Shown: one piece after another, positions 31,574 to 39,303 of the stretch
How positions within the stretch are numbered: position 1 is the first letter of the stretch
Layout of the letters: each line of letters begins with the position of its first letter
DNA from: Carnimonas nigrificans ATCC BAA-78
Lineage (GTDB): Bacteria; Pseudomonadota; Gammaproteobacteria; Pseudomonadales; Halomonadaceae
NCBI RefSeq assembly: GCF_000526695.1
Contig: NZ_JAGO01000010.1
Span: 124,001-188,000, forward strand
Direction: 5' to 3'
DNA: 64,000 nt
Program-made: the position numbers and the translations under genes
The notes under the pieces: generated by a model
The model's database searches: none
What the model saw: the letters and a program-made list of their open reading frames with translations, nothing else
Told to the model about the DNA's origin: nothing

Positions 31574-32230
31574 ATGAAGCACGACTATACTCTTACTGCT
31601 GTTGTGCGCACGGATCTGGGGAAAGGTGCGAGCCGCCGCCTGCGCCGTGCGAACGAACGTGTTGCTGCCATCGTTTACGGCGGTAACGCTGAGCCGCTGC
31701 CGATCGCTATCGACAAGACAGCGCTCTACAAGGCTATCGAAGAAGACAGCTTTTACTCTTCCGTGATCAACATCAATGTTGAAGGTGGCAAGCCCGAACA
31801 GGTTATCGTTCGTGACCTGCAGCGCCACCCTTACAAGCCGTTGATCAACCACGCTGACTTCCAGCGCATCAACGCCAACGAAGAGATCACTCTTAACGTC
31901 CAGCTGCACTTCAACAATGCTGAAGAAGCCAAGGGCGTCAAGGAAGATGGCGGTGTTCTTAACGTGCTGCACAACGAAGTTGAAATCAGCGCGCTGCCGA
32001 AAAACCTGCCTGAGTACCTCGAACTCGACGTAGCTGAGCTGGCGCTGGGCGAAACCCTTCACCTGTCTGACATCAAGACTCCCGAAGGCGTTACCCTTAC
32101 TGCTCTGGCACATGCCGAAGAAGGCGACGAAGAAGCTAACCTGGCAGTCGTTACCGTTGCTCATCCTGCTGAAGAGCCGGAAGAAGACGACGAAGCTGCT
32201 GCAGAAGGCGAAGAAAAACCCGAAGAATAA
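31574..32230 (+). CDS. rplY: 50S ribosomal protein L25/general stress protein Ctc
   Basis: Long-form L25 that binds 5S rRNA. It has 218 residues: an N-terminal L25 domain (to about residue 90, with [14 protein letters not shown] and [10 protein letters not shown]) and a C-terminal TL5/Ctc domain. The acidic tail is rich in Glu and Asp. The ribosome site AAAGGATAAATC precedes the ATG. It sits between prs and pth as in Pseudomonas and is closed by a terminator. Confidence 0.96.
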   Translation: MKHDYTLTAVVRTDLGKGASRRLRRANERVAAIVYGGNAEPLPIAIDKTALYKAIEEDSFYSSVININVEGGKPEQVIVRDLQRHPYKPLINHADFQRINANEEITLNVQLHFNNAEEAKGVKEDGGVLNVLHNEVEISALPKNLPEYLELDVAELALGETLHLSDIKTPEGVTLTALAHAEEGDEEANLAVVTVAHPAEEPEEDDEAAAEGEEKPEE

Positions 32231-32248
32231 TTCGGCGCTTTCTTTGAT

Positions 32249-32286
32249 CAACACCCCGCGTGCCTATGGTGCGTGGGGTGTTGTTA
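32249..32286 (+). terminator. Rho-independent terminator of rplY
   Basis: Stem AACACCCC/GGGGTGTT (32250-32282) with further partial pairing inside, then TGTTATT. Confidence 0.8.
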
Positions 32287-32522
32287 TTATGGTCATGCAG
32301 TTTTCCTTCCCTTGATTGGATGCATGACTGCTACGCAGCAGCTCTCATCCCATGAATGGGCATTTGGCCGCGAGAATCGCCTTAAAATAGTCCACTACTC
32401 GCTGTAAACTGCGCGGTGCAACCAAGTTCCCCAGTAGAAGCCAGCGCTCTGATTGTCCCGCGCGACAGTATTGTGCAGCTTCCCGGAATCTTCCCAGCCC
32501 AACTCCGTGACAGGTAATTGCC

Positions 32523-33113
32523 ATGCCCCTATCTCCCGTCAAGGCCGTGATCGGTCTCGCCAATCCCGGTAACGAATACGCCGAGACCCGCCACAACGCA
32601 GGGGCCTGGTTTGTTGAACTGCTGGCACGGCGGGCAGGCGCCACCCTGCGCCCGGAACGCAAGTTCAACGGTGACTACGCCAAAATCAACGTGGACGGAC
32701 AGGATGTTCACCTATTGATTCCCTCTACCTACATGAACCACAGCGGCAAGGCCGTCGCGCCTCTCGTACAGTTCTTCAAACTGTCCCCCGATGCGCTGCT
32801 CGTCGCCCATGATGAGCTGGATATCGCCCCCGGTACGGCACGCTTCAAATTCAGCGGCGGTCACGGTGGACACAATGGCCTGCGTGATATCATCGCTGCA
32901 CTGGGCAATAGCCGTGACTTCCATCGCCTGCGCGTCGGCATCGGTCATCCCGGCGAAGCATCGAAAGTGGTGAATTACGTACTGGGCCGCCCCGGCAAGG
33001 GTGAACGGATTGCCATCGACCATGCGATTGACGCTGCCGCCGACGAGCTTCCCCTGGCGCTGAGCGGCGATTGGGAACGCGCCATGCAGCGTTTGCATTC
33101 ACAAACCTTCTGA
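32523..33113 (+). CDS. pth: Peptidyl-tRNA hydrolase
   Basis: Recycles peptidyl-tRNA released from stalled ribosomes. It has 196 residues with the family start VIGLANPGNEYAETRHNAGAW, in which His24 is the catalytic base and Asn14 lines the site. The PSTYMNHSGKAV block and the DELDIAPG aspartate follow. It is located between rplY and ychF, the conserved order. Confidence 0.97.
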   Translation: MPLSPVKAVIGLANPGNEYAETRHNAGAWFVELLARRAGATLRPERKFNGDYAKINVDGQDVHLLIPSTYMNHSGKAVAPLVQFFKLSPDALLVAHDELDIAPGTARFKFSGGHGGHNGLRDIIAALGNSRDFHRLRVGIGHPGEASKVVNYVLGRPGKGERIAIDHAIDAAADELPLALSGDWERAMQRLHSQTF

Positions 33114-33220
33114 GTCTCAGGCAAGGGGCGCGTTTCCTCACTTCCCCTCACCTCGTGTAGAATGCCCCCAACCGAGTCATGACTCTTTTTTTGCTAACCC
33201 TTATATTTCCAGGATGATCC

Positions 33221-34315
33221 ATGGGCTTTAACTGCGGCATTGTCGGACTGCCCAACGTCGGCAAGTCCACGCTATTCAACGCGCTGACCAAATCCGGTAT
33301 TGATGCTGAAAACTTCCCGTTTTGCACCATTGAACCCAACACCGGCATTGTAGCGATGCCCGACCCGCGCCTTGATGCGCTGGCGAAGATCGTTTCACCG
33401 CAGCGCACTGTGCCGACTACCATGGAGTTCGTCGATATTGCAGGGCTGGTTGCGGGCGCTTCAAAGGGTGAAGGTCTGGGCAACCAGTTTCTTGCCAACA
33501 TTCGTGAAACCGACGCCATCGCCCACGTAGTGCGCTGTTTCGATGATGACAACGTGATTCACGTTGCCAACAAGGTCGATCCGCGCGGCGATATCGAAAC
33601 CATCAATATCGAACTTGCGCTGGCCGACCTTGATAGCGTAGAGCGCGGCATCCAGCGCCTGGCGCGTATCGTCAAGAGCGGCGACAAGGAAGCCATTGCC
33701 ATCAAGGCCATTCTTGAAAAAATCCAGCCGCACCTCGCGGAAGGTCAGCCGCTGCGCTCCTTCCCGCTTGACGACGATGACCGTGCGCTGCTCAAGGGCT
33801 ACAACTTTCTGACCCTGAAGCCGACCATGTACATCGCGAACGTCGATGAAACCGGCTTCGAGAACAATCCCTACCTCGATATCGTCAATGAGATTGCCGC
33901 AGAAGAAGGCGCTGGCGTGGTTGCCGTATGCAACAAGCTGGAAGCCGAAATCGCTGAGCTTGATGATGGCGAAGAAAAAGAGATGTTCCTGGCAGAAATG
34001 GGCATGAGCGAGCCTGGCCTTGATCGCGTGATTCGCGCCGGTTATCAGCTGCTGGGGCTGGAAACCTACTTTACCGCAGGGGTTCAGGAAGTTCGCGCTT
34101 GGACAGTGCGCATCGGCTCTACCGCGCCCCAGGCGGCTGGCGTTATTCATACCGATTTTGAAAAAGGCTTCATTCGCGCCGAAGTGATTGGCTATAACGA
34201 CTTCATCGAATACAACGGTGAGCAGGGCGCCAAGGACGCTGGCAAGTGGCGCCTCGAAGGTAAAAGCTACATCGTTCAGGATGGCGATGTGGTGCACTTC
34301 CGGTTCAATGTATAA
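33221..34315 (+). CDS. ychF: Redox-regulated ATPase YchF/OLA1
   Basis: P-loop protein of the Obg/OLA1 group that prefers ATP and binds ribosomes. The 364-residue product has G1 GLPNVGKST (9-17), G3 DIAGLV and the altered G4 motif NKLE typical of YchF. A coiled coil covers the middle, and the C-terminal TGS domain ends with [14 protein letters not shown]. It ends the prs-pth block and has its own terminator. Confidence 0.97.
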   Translation: MGFNCGIVGLPNVGKSTLFNALTKSGIDAENFPFCTIEPNTGIVAMPDPRLDALAKIVSPQRTVPTTMEFVDIAGLVAGASKGEGLGNQFLANIRETDAIAHVVRCFDDDNVIHVANKVDPRGDIETINIELALADLDSVERGIQRLARIVKSGDKEAIAIKAILEKIQPHLAEGQPLRSFPLDDDDRALLKGYNFLTLKPTMYIANVDETGFENNPYLDIVNEIAAEEGAGVVAVCNKLEAEIAELDDGEEKEMFLAEMGMSEPGLDRVIRAGYQLLGLETYFTAGVQEVRAWTVRIGSTAPQAAGVIHTDFEKGFIRAEVIGYNDFIEYNGEQGAKDAGKWRLEGKSYIVQDGDVVHFRFNV

Positions 34316-34451
34316 GCAGCGCTATCGTCACTGCTGATAACCTTGACAAAGCCCCCTGACTCCTGGGGGCTGGCTCGCCGGGCCATAAGCTGAGGGTGTA
34401 GCATTGTTGGCCGTTGCCCATGAATGGCCCTATGCCCCAGTCTGTCTTCTG

Positions 34452-34476
34452 AAAAAGCGCCACTGGCGCTTTTTTT
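34452..34476 (+). terminator. Rho-independent terminator of ychF
   Basis: AAAAGCGCC-ACT-GGCGCTTTTTTT: a compact nine-base stem with a seven-T tail. Confidence 0.9.
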
Positions 34477-34636
34477 GCTCCCTATTCTCCCTGACTGCGC
34501 CCGTCTTGCGCCCCCTCTTCTCTTACTGGCGTTACCCGCCCAGCGCTCCCTTTTCCCTCTTTCTCTGCCCAGCCGTTGCTCATCCACGCCTTCCATCACT
34601 CGCCGACAGCAATCAAAACATGCTCTGACATCTTAA

Positions 34637-34655
34637 GTGTCACTAAAGGGTCACA
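34637..34655 (+). promoter_or_regulatory. Pho-box-like direct repeat before the first PiT gene
   Basis: GTGTCAC (34637-34643) and GGGTCAC (34648-34654) are two TGTCA-type half sites spaced 11 bases apart, the PhoB spacing. Each differs from CTGTCAT at two positions, so the match is moderate. It stands about 60 bases before the start codon. Confidence 0.5.
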
Positions 34656-34715
34656 CCCATTCCTTACCCTTGCCGCATCGTCTAACCCTGTCTGCAATTA
34701 GAGGCCGTTCTTCCG

Positions 34716-36068
34716 ATGAATCCATCGACAGGCAACGAATATAGCTTGCCCACCACTTCCAGCCCGCTGAATGTCCCCGCATCGGCAAATCGCTGGTTCA
34801 TTCCCTTGTTTGCGCTGGTAGTCGTCGGCGGTCTTTTCTATATCTTTCACGCGCTGGCGCTGGATCTTGAGAGCGCCAGAGCCGTTCCGTGGCTAATGCT
34901 TGGGCTGGCACTCCTGATTGCGCTGGGCTTCGAGTTCGTGAACGGTTTCCACGATACCGCCAACGCAGTCGCTACCGTCATCTATACGCGCGCGCTGCCC
35001 GCTCATGCTGCCGTCCTATGGTCGGGGTTGTTCAACTTCCTGGGCGTACTGGCCTCATCCGGTGCTGTCGCTTATGGAATCGTGGCGCTGCTGCCGGTCG
35101 AGCTGATTATGCAGGTGGGATCATCGGCGGGGCTGGCGATGGTCTTCTCGCTGTTGCTGGCGGCCATTCTCTGGAACATTGGCACCTGGTACTTTGGCCT
35201 GCCGAATTCCAGCTCACACACCCTGATCGGCTCGATCATGGGCGTCGGGCTTGCCAACCAGTTCCTCGCTCCTGCGGGCGCAGCAGCCAGCGGCGTTGAC
35301 TGGAGCCAAGCCTACAAGATTGGCCTTGCCCTGCTGGTATCGCCGCTGATCGGTTTTATTGGCGCCGCCGTGCTGCTGGTGCTGATGAAAACCGTGATAC
35401 GCAGCAAGGATCTGATGAAGTCACCGGAAGGCAACACGCCGCCGCCTACCATGATTCGTGGACTGCTGATTCTGACCTGTACCGGCGTCAGCTTTGCCCA
35501 CGGCTCCAACGACGGTCAGAAGGGCATGGGCCTCATCATGCTGATTCTGATCGGACTGGTGCCTACTGCCTTCGCGCTTAACCGTACCCCTGATGCTGAA
35601 TACATGGACGCTTTCAGAAGTGCTTCTACGCAGTTTGAGCAGACCCTCGACCGCTATGCTGGCAACGCAGCACCGGCTGACAACGTGCGTGAAGAAGTGG
35701 TGCGTGCAATTGAGACCCATCAGTGGACGCAGAGCACTACCGCTTCGCTGGCGCAGTTTATCGGCAATACGCGCACCGAAGTAGAACACTTTGATTCGCT
35801 GGCACAGGTTCCCAATACGCTGGTGACCAACCTGCGTAACGATATTTATCTGTCAGGACAGGCGGCAGCGCTGCTCCCGCAGCAGTCCGGCCTGGCCCTC
35901 AGCGAGGGCGATCAGCAGGTGCTCAAGAATTTCGAGGGGCAGGTCAACACCGGTTCGGGCCTACAATGGTCAACCATTCGTAACATGCTTATGGCGTGGG
36001 TGCTGACCCTTCCTGCTTCTATTGCCATCGCCTTTGTGCTTTACGTTGCCATGCGCGCCATGTTCTAG
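34716..36068 (+). CDS. PiT-family phosphate transporter, copy 1, internally shortened
   Basis: Inner-membrane phosphate permease related to PitA, 450 residues. N-terminal signature GFEFVNGFHDTANAVATVIYTR, first-repeat GLPNSSSHTLIGSIMG and second signature SFAHGSNDGQKGMGLIM are intact. Aligned with the downstream copy, it lacks 86 residues just before GSGLQWSTIRNML (nucleotide junction about 35946-35952). The missing part holds two membrane stretches and the second P-x-S-x-T-H motif. The loss is in frame and the reading frame stays open. The remaining topology may not support transport; a regulatory or partner role, or slow decay, are alternatives. A terminator separates it from copy 2. Confidence 0.85.
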   Translation: MNPSTGNEYSLPTTSSPLNVPASANRWFIPLFALVVVGGLFYIFHALALDLESARAVPWLMLGLALLIALGFEFVNGFHDTANAVATVIYTRALPAHAAVLWSGLFNFLGVLASSGAVAYGIVALLPVELIMQVGSSAGLAMVFSLLLAAILWNIGTWYFGLPNSSSHTLIGSIMGVGLANQFLAPAGAAASGVDWSQAYKIGLALLVSPLIGFIGAAVLLVLMKTVIRSKDLMKSPEGNTPPPTMIRGLLILTCTGVSFAHGSNDGQKGMGLIMLILIGLVPTAFALNRTPDAEYMDAFRSASTQFEQTLDRYAGNAAPADNVREEVVRAIETHQWTQSTTASLAQFIGNTRTEVEHFDSLAQVPNTLVTNLRNDIYLSGQAAALLPQQSGLALSEGDQQVLKNFEGQVNTGSGLQWSTIRNMLMAWVLTLPASIAIAFVLYVAMRAMF

Positions 36069-36109
36069 CCTTTCACTTCCATAAATCCCCAAAATCCGCG
36101 ACCTTGAAC

Positions 36110-36154
36110 AAAACACCCCGAAGGCTGGACACTCTCCAGCCTTCGGGGTGTTTT
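36110..36154 (+). terminator. Terminator of PiT copy 1
   Basis: Perfect 19-bp stem, AAAACACCCCGAAGGCTGG with its complement, seven-base loop, ending in TTTT. One of the strongest hairpins in the window. Confidence 0.92.
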
Positions 36155-36355
36155 CATGGGAAGCATGACCCAAATTCACACGACCGGCTTCTCACGGGCA
36201 AGGCCGCCTGATGAAGCAATCACAATGGCTCGTTCGCTGCACAAAATATTACAATTCCTTTACCTGTTTATGACACTCGCCGCATAATACTGCCGCCGGA
36301 TTCGCTGGACAGACTCCTGCGGTCGTTGGCGCGTAACAGCTACGGCGTCATCTCA

Positions 36356-36374
36356 CTGTCACAATTTTGTCATG
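36356..36374 (+). promoter_or_regulatory. Pho box before the second PiT gene
   Basis: CTGTCACAATTTTGTCATG contains CTGTCAC and TTGTCAT half sites exactly 11 bases apart with an AT spacer, very close to the PhoB consensus. It is 57 bases upstream of the start codon. Confidence 0.75.
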
Positions 36375-36430
36375 TGAAGGTAATAGTCTTGCCCCGGCAC
36401 TCCCCTTCCTAAGCGTGAACGAGAAATTTT

Positions 36431-38029
36431 ATGTCCATGCCTGAAACTGGCAAACACGACACCCCCACCACATCAGGGCAACTTTCCAACCGTTCCAACC
36501 GATGGGTCATGCCGGTCTTTCTATTGGTGTTGCTGGCCGGATTCTCCTATGTCTTCTATTCGCTGGGCATCAGCCTGGAAGGCGTCTCCGCAGTTCCCTG
36601 GATACTCTTGACCGCAGCGCTGCTGCTGGCCTTTACATTTGAATTCGCCAACGGCTTTCATGACACCGCCAACGCAGTCGCCACCGTTATCTACACGCGC
36701 TCAATGGCGCCGCAGGTCGCGGTACTCTGGTCAGGACTTTTCAACTTTGCCGGTGCTCTCATGGCATCGGGGGCAGTGGCCTACGGCATTATCGCGCTGC
36801 TCCCCGTTGAGCTGATTACCCAGGCCGGTTCCTCTACCGGTCTGGCGATGGTGTTTGCGCTGCTGCTCAGCGCGATTGGCTGGAATCTGGGCACCTGGGC
36901 GATGGGTATCCCCAACTCCAGCTCGCATACCCTGATTGGCTCCATTTTAGGCGTTGGCCTTGCCAACCGCTTTCTCGAATCCAGCGCGTCGATTGCCAGT
37001 GGCATTGATTGGGGACAGGCAGAGAAGATAGGGCTGACGCTACTGATTTCACCGCTGGTCGGCTTTATTGGCGCAGCAGTGCTACTGCTCGTCATGAAAA
37101 AGCTGGTACGCAGCAAAACCCTGAACGAACGCGCCTCCGAAGATTCAAAACCACCGCTGTGGATTCGCTCGCTTTTGATTCTCACCTGTACCGGCGTCAG
37201 CTTTGCCCACGGCTCCAACGACGGTCAGAAGGGAATGGGACTCATCATGCTGATTCTGGTGGGGCTGGTGCCAACGGCCTTCGCCTTGAACCAGAGCGGT
37301 AACGCTACCCAGATGACCAGCTTCCGCACCGCCACCGCCCAGTTGGAGCAGATGCTTGAGCAGCACGCACCGTCACTGCCTGAAGAAGTTGATCACACCG
37401 AAGAAGTGACCGAGGCGATCAAGCAGCACCGCCTCACGCCGCTGACACCCGCCGCGCTGGCCGAGTACCTCAGCGCTATCAGAGCAGATACCGCGGATTA
37501 CCACTCATTTGCTGATGTCCCGAGCGATGACGTTAACCAGCTACGCAACAATATCTATATCACGGGGCAAGCACTGCAACTGATCGAAGAGAGTTCGCAG
37601 GTGCGGCTCAGTGACAGCGATCTTCAGGTGGCCGAGCAATACCATCAGGCAGTCAAGGCCGCCACTGAATATATCCCGCTATGGGTGAAGGTCGCCGTAG
37701 CCCTCGCGCTTGGTCTGGGCACCATGATCGGCTGGAAGCGCGTCGTGGTGACCGTGGGTGAGAAGATCGGCCGCAGCGGTCTTGATTACGGTCAAGGGAT
37801 CGCGGCCCAGGCGGTGACCATGGGCACCATTCTGTTTGCCGACAAGCTGGGCATGCCTGCTTCGACCACTCATGTGCTCTCCTCCGGTGTTGCCGGCACC
37901 ATGGCTGCCGAAGGATCTGGGCTACAGTGGGGCACCATTCGCAACATGATCCTGGCATGGGTACTCACCTTGCCAGCAACGATGATTCTCTCGTTCGTGC
38001 TCTTCATCGCGCTGGGAAAACTGTTCTAA
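36431..38029 (+). CDS. pitA: PiT-family low-affinity phosphate transporter, copy 2, full length
   Basis: Full-length PitA-type permease of 532 residues for phosphate (usually as a metal-phosphate complex) driven by protons. It carries both signatures, GFHDTANAVATVIYTR and GSNDGQKGMGLIM, and both serine/threonine motifs, GIPNSSSHTLIGS and GMPASTTHVLSSGVAG. A large polar loop of about 150 residues sits between the two halves. It is about three-quarters identical to copy 1 in the N-terminal half by eye. A tandem duplication is the likely origin. The Pho-box-like site suggests induction under phosphate limitation. No phoU or DUF47 partner is adjacent. Confidence 0.94.
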   Translation: MSMPETGKHDTPTTSGQLSNRSNRWVMPVFLLVLLAGFSYVFYSLGISLEGVSAVPWILLTAALLLAFTFEFANGFHDTANAVATVIYTRSMAPQVAVLWSGLFNFAGALMASGAVAYGIIALLPVELITQAGSSTGLAMVFALLLSAIGWNLGTWAMGIPNSSSHTLIGSILGVGLANRFLESSASIASGIDWGQAEKIGLTLLISPLVGFIGAAVLLLVMKKLVRSKTLNERASEDSKPPLWIRSLLILTCTGVSFAHGSNDGQKGMGLIMLILVGLVPTAFALNQSGNATQMTSFRTATAQLEQMLEQHAPSLPEEVDHTEEVTEAIKQHRLTPLTPAALAEYLSAIRADTADYHSFADVPSDDVNQLRNNIYITGQALQLIEESSQVRLSDSDLQVAEQYHQAVKAATEYIPLWVKVAVALALGLGTMIGWKRVVVTVGEKIGRSGLDYGQGIAAQAVTMGTILFADKLGMPASTTHVLSSGVAGTMAAEGSGLQWGTIRNMILAWVLTLPATMILSFVLFIALGKLF

Positions 38030-38074
38030 CGCCGTCGTGATGGCAAAAGGCGACGCCACTGGCATCGCCCCTGA

Positions 38075-38107
38075 TGAACCCACCCTGCCTGGTGGGTTCA
38101 TTTATTT
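38075..38107 (+). terminator. Terminator of PiT copy 2
   Basis: TGAACCCACC-CTGCCT-GGTGGGTTCA followed by TTTATTT: a perfect ten-base stem. Confidence 0.9.
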
Positions 38108-38229
38108 CCCACTCCTTTTTCCTGCGCCTCTGCGCTTATACCTCTGAACGCTGACGGCGCATCTCTCACACAGCCATAACGCCGCACCGCTGATATCTTT
38201 CCTACCTGCCTACCGTGCTGATTATCTCT

Positions 38230-38805
38230 CTATTTATTGTCGTGGGAGGCGCGATGACGACGCTTCAACCACCACCTTACCAGCAGCGCGATCACAATCA
38301 GCAGTGGAATCAGCCACAGCAAATGTCGCTCAATATTGCCCAGATAGCGGGTAAATACTGACCCGAACAGATAGCCGCCGCCCACCAGCAGGGTCGCCCA
38401 GACAATAGCGCCAAGCAGATTGAACAGAATGAAAGTATTCACTCTGACGTGGCTGGCACCAATGACTACCGGCCCAATGAGACGCAATCCATAAAGAAAC
38501 CTGACGCCAAAAATCGCAAGATACTGATGGCGCTGAATCGTTGCCTGCATACGCTTGATATGCGCGGTCTTGTCACTGCCAAAGCGGTTAATCACCTTCA
38601 CCCCATAATGCCGCCCCACCAAAAACAGCAGAATATCGCCCAGCGCACCGCCGGCTGCTGCTGCGAGAATGGCAAAGGGAAGGTGCATCCACTGTCGGTG
38701 TGCGGCGATCCCGCCGAGGATCGTGACGGTTTCGCCTTCCAGCATGCTGCCAAGAAACAGCGCAAGATAGCCGTAATGATGAATAATATCCGCAATATCG
38801 GGCAT
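38230..38805 (-). CDS. DedA-family membrane protein
   Basis: Inner-membrane protein of the DedA/VTT family, 191 residues with about five hydrophobic segments. It shows the family blocks FLGSMLEGETVTILGGIAA, GGALGDILLFLVGRHYG and the arginine-rich RFLYGLRLIGPVVIGAS loop. DedA proteins flip or recycle phospholipid and undecaprenyl carriers and affect membrane potential. The specific function here is not assignable. It is convergent with pitA and monocistronic. Confidence 0.9.
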   Translation of the reverse strand: MPDIADIIHHYGYLALFLGSMLEGETVTILGGIAAHRQWMHLPFAILAAAAGGALGDILLFLVGRHYGVKVINRFGSDKTAHIKRMQATIQRHQYLAIFGVRFLYGLRLIGPVVIGASHVRVNTFILFNLLGAIVWATLLVGGGYLFGSVFTRYLGNIERHLLWLIPLLIVIALLVRWWLKRRHRASHDNK

Positions 38806-38896
38806 GGTAGCGTCACATCAGCCAAAGCAATGAATGGAGAGAGGCTGAGCTTAAAGCAATATAAGAGGATGCACATGGATTTTTTAATCGCATCTG

Positions 38897-38925
38897 TTGA
38901 CCTTTCCCTGCTGCATCAGTAAGAT
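38897..38925 (+). promoter_or_regulatory. Promoter of tRNA-Met
   Basis: TTGACC (38897-38902), 17-base spacer, TAAGAT (38920-38925), then GCGC. Both boxes and the discriminator equal those of the tRNA-Gln promoter. Confidence 0.8.
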
Positions 38926-38939
38926 GCGCTCCCAGTAAA

Positions 38940-39016
38940 GGCTACGTAGCTCAGCTGGTTAGAGCACATCACTCATAATGATGGGGTCCCCTGTTCAAAT
39001 CAGGGCGTAGCCACCA
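38940..39016 (+). tRNA. tRNA-Met (anticodon CAU)
   Basis: 77-base tRNA with encoded CCA. Acceptor stem GGCTACG/CGTAGCC; anticodon stem CATCA/TGATG around CTCATAA, giving CAT. The first base pair G-C and the standard D-arm point to elongator Met rather than initiator. It could also be a lysidine-modified Ile tRNA, but the sequence fits Met better. Confidence 0.95.
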
Positions 39017-39021
39017 AATTC

Positions 39022-39061
39022 AAAACGCCCTGCGCACTCTCCAATGCGCAGGGCGTTTTTT
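39022..39061 (+). terminator. Terminator of tRNA-Met
   Basis: AAAACGCCCTGCGCA pairs with TGCGCAGGGCGTTTT across an eight-base loop, with a T-rich tail. Confidence 0.92.
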
Positions 39062-39249
39062 ATTGCCATATAAAAGGCAACATGTCGCACAACCGCCCGC
39101 CGCCTTCTTCGGAAAACGCCATGGACGGCGGCACCGCCCATGCAATCCTCTAGCAATCTCTCCTTAGAATTCGTTCAACGCCTCGCTAGCTAACGCTATG
39201 CAAGGCAAAACAGGCGAGAACGCGGAATTTACGTGGTGCAAGAGCAGCC

Positions 39250-39282
39250 CGTGCCGGTTTTTAACCCAGTAAAGCCGGCACG
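39250..39282 (-). other. Hairpin downstream of apeB
   Basis: CGTGCCGG (39250-39257) pairs with CCGGCACG (39275-39282). It lies about 20 bases past the apeB stop but lacks a T run, so it may be an RNA-stability structure or a weak terminator. Confidence 0.4.
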
Positions 39283-39303
39283 CCGCAGACTTCGAGCAGG
39301 CTC

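Larger units (their letters stand above)
34316..34715. other. Intergenic region ychF to first PiT gene
   Basis: 400 bases holding a strong terminator (34452-34476), another G/C hairpin without T run near 34346-34367 (AGCCCCC/GGGGGCT), and the Pho-box-like repeat at 34637. No gene is seen. Confidence 0.5.
36069..36430. other. Intergenic region between the two PiT genes
   Basis: 362 bases with the copy-1 terminator at 36110-36154 and the Pho-box-like site at 36356. The middle is AT-rich. No gene is seen. Confidence 0.5.

Noticed and set aside
38230-39061. Genomic island boundary at tRNA-Met
   Set aside because: No integrase, no repeated tRNA end and no composition shift; dedA and the PiT genes look like ordinary chromosomal genes.
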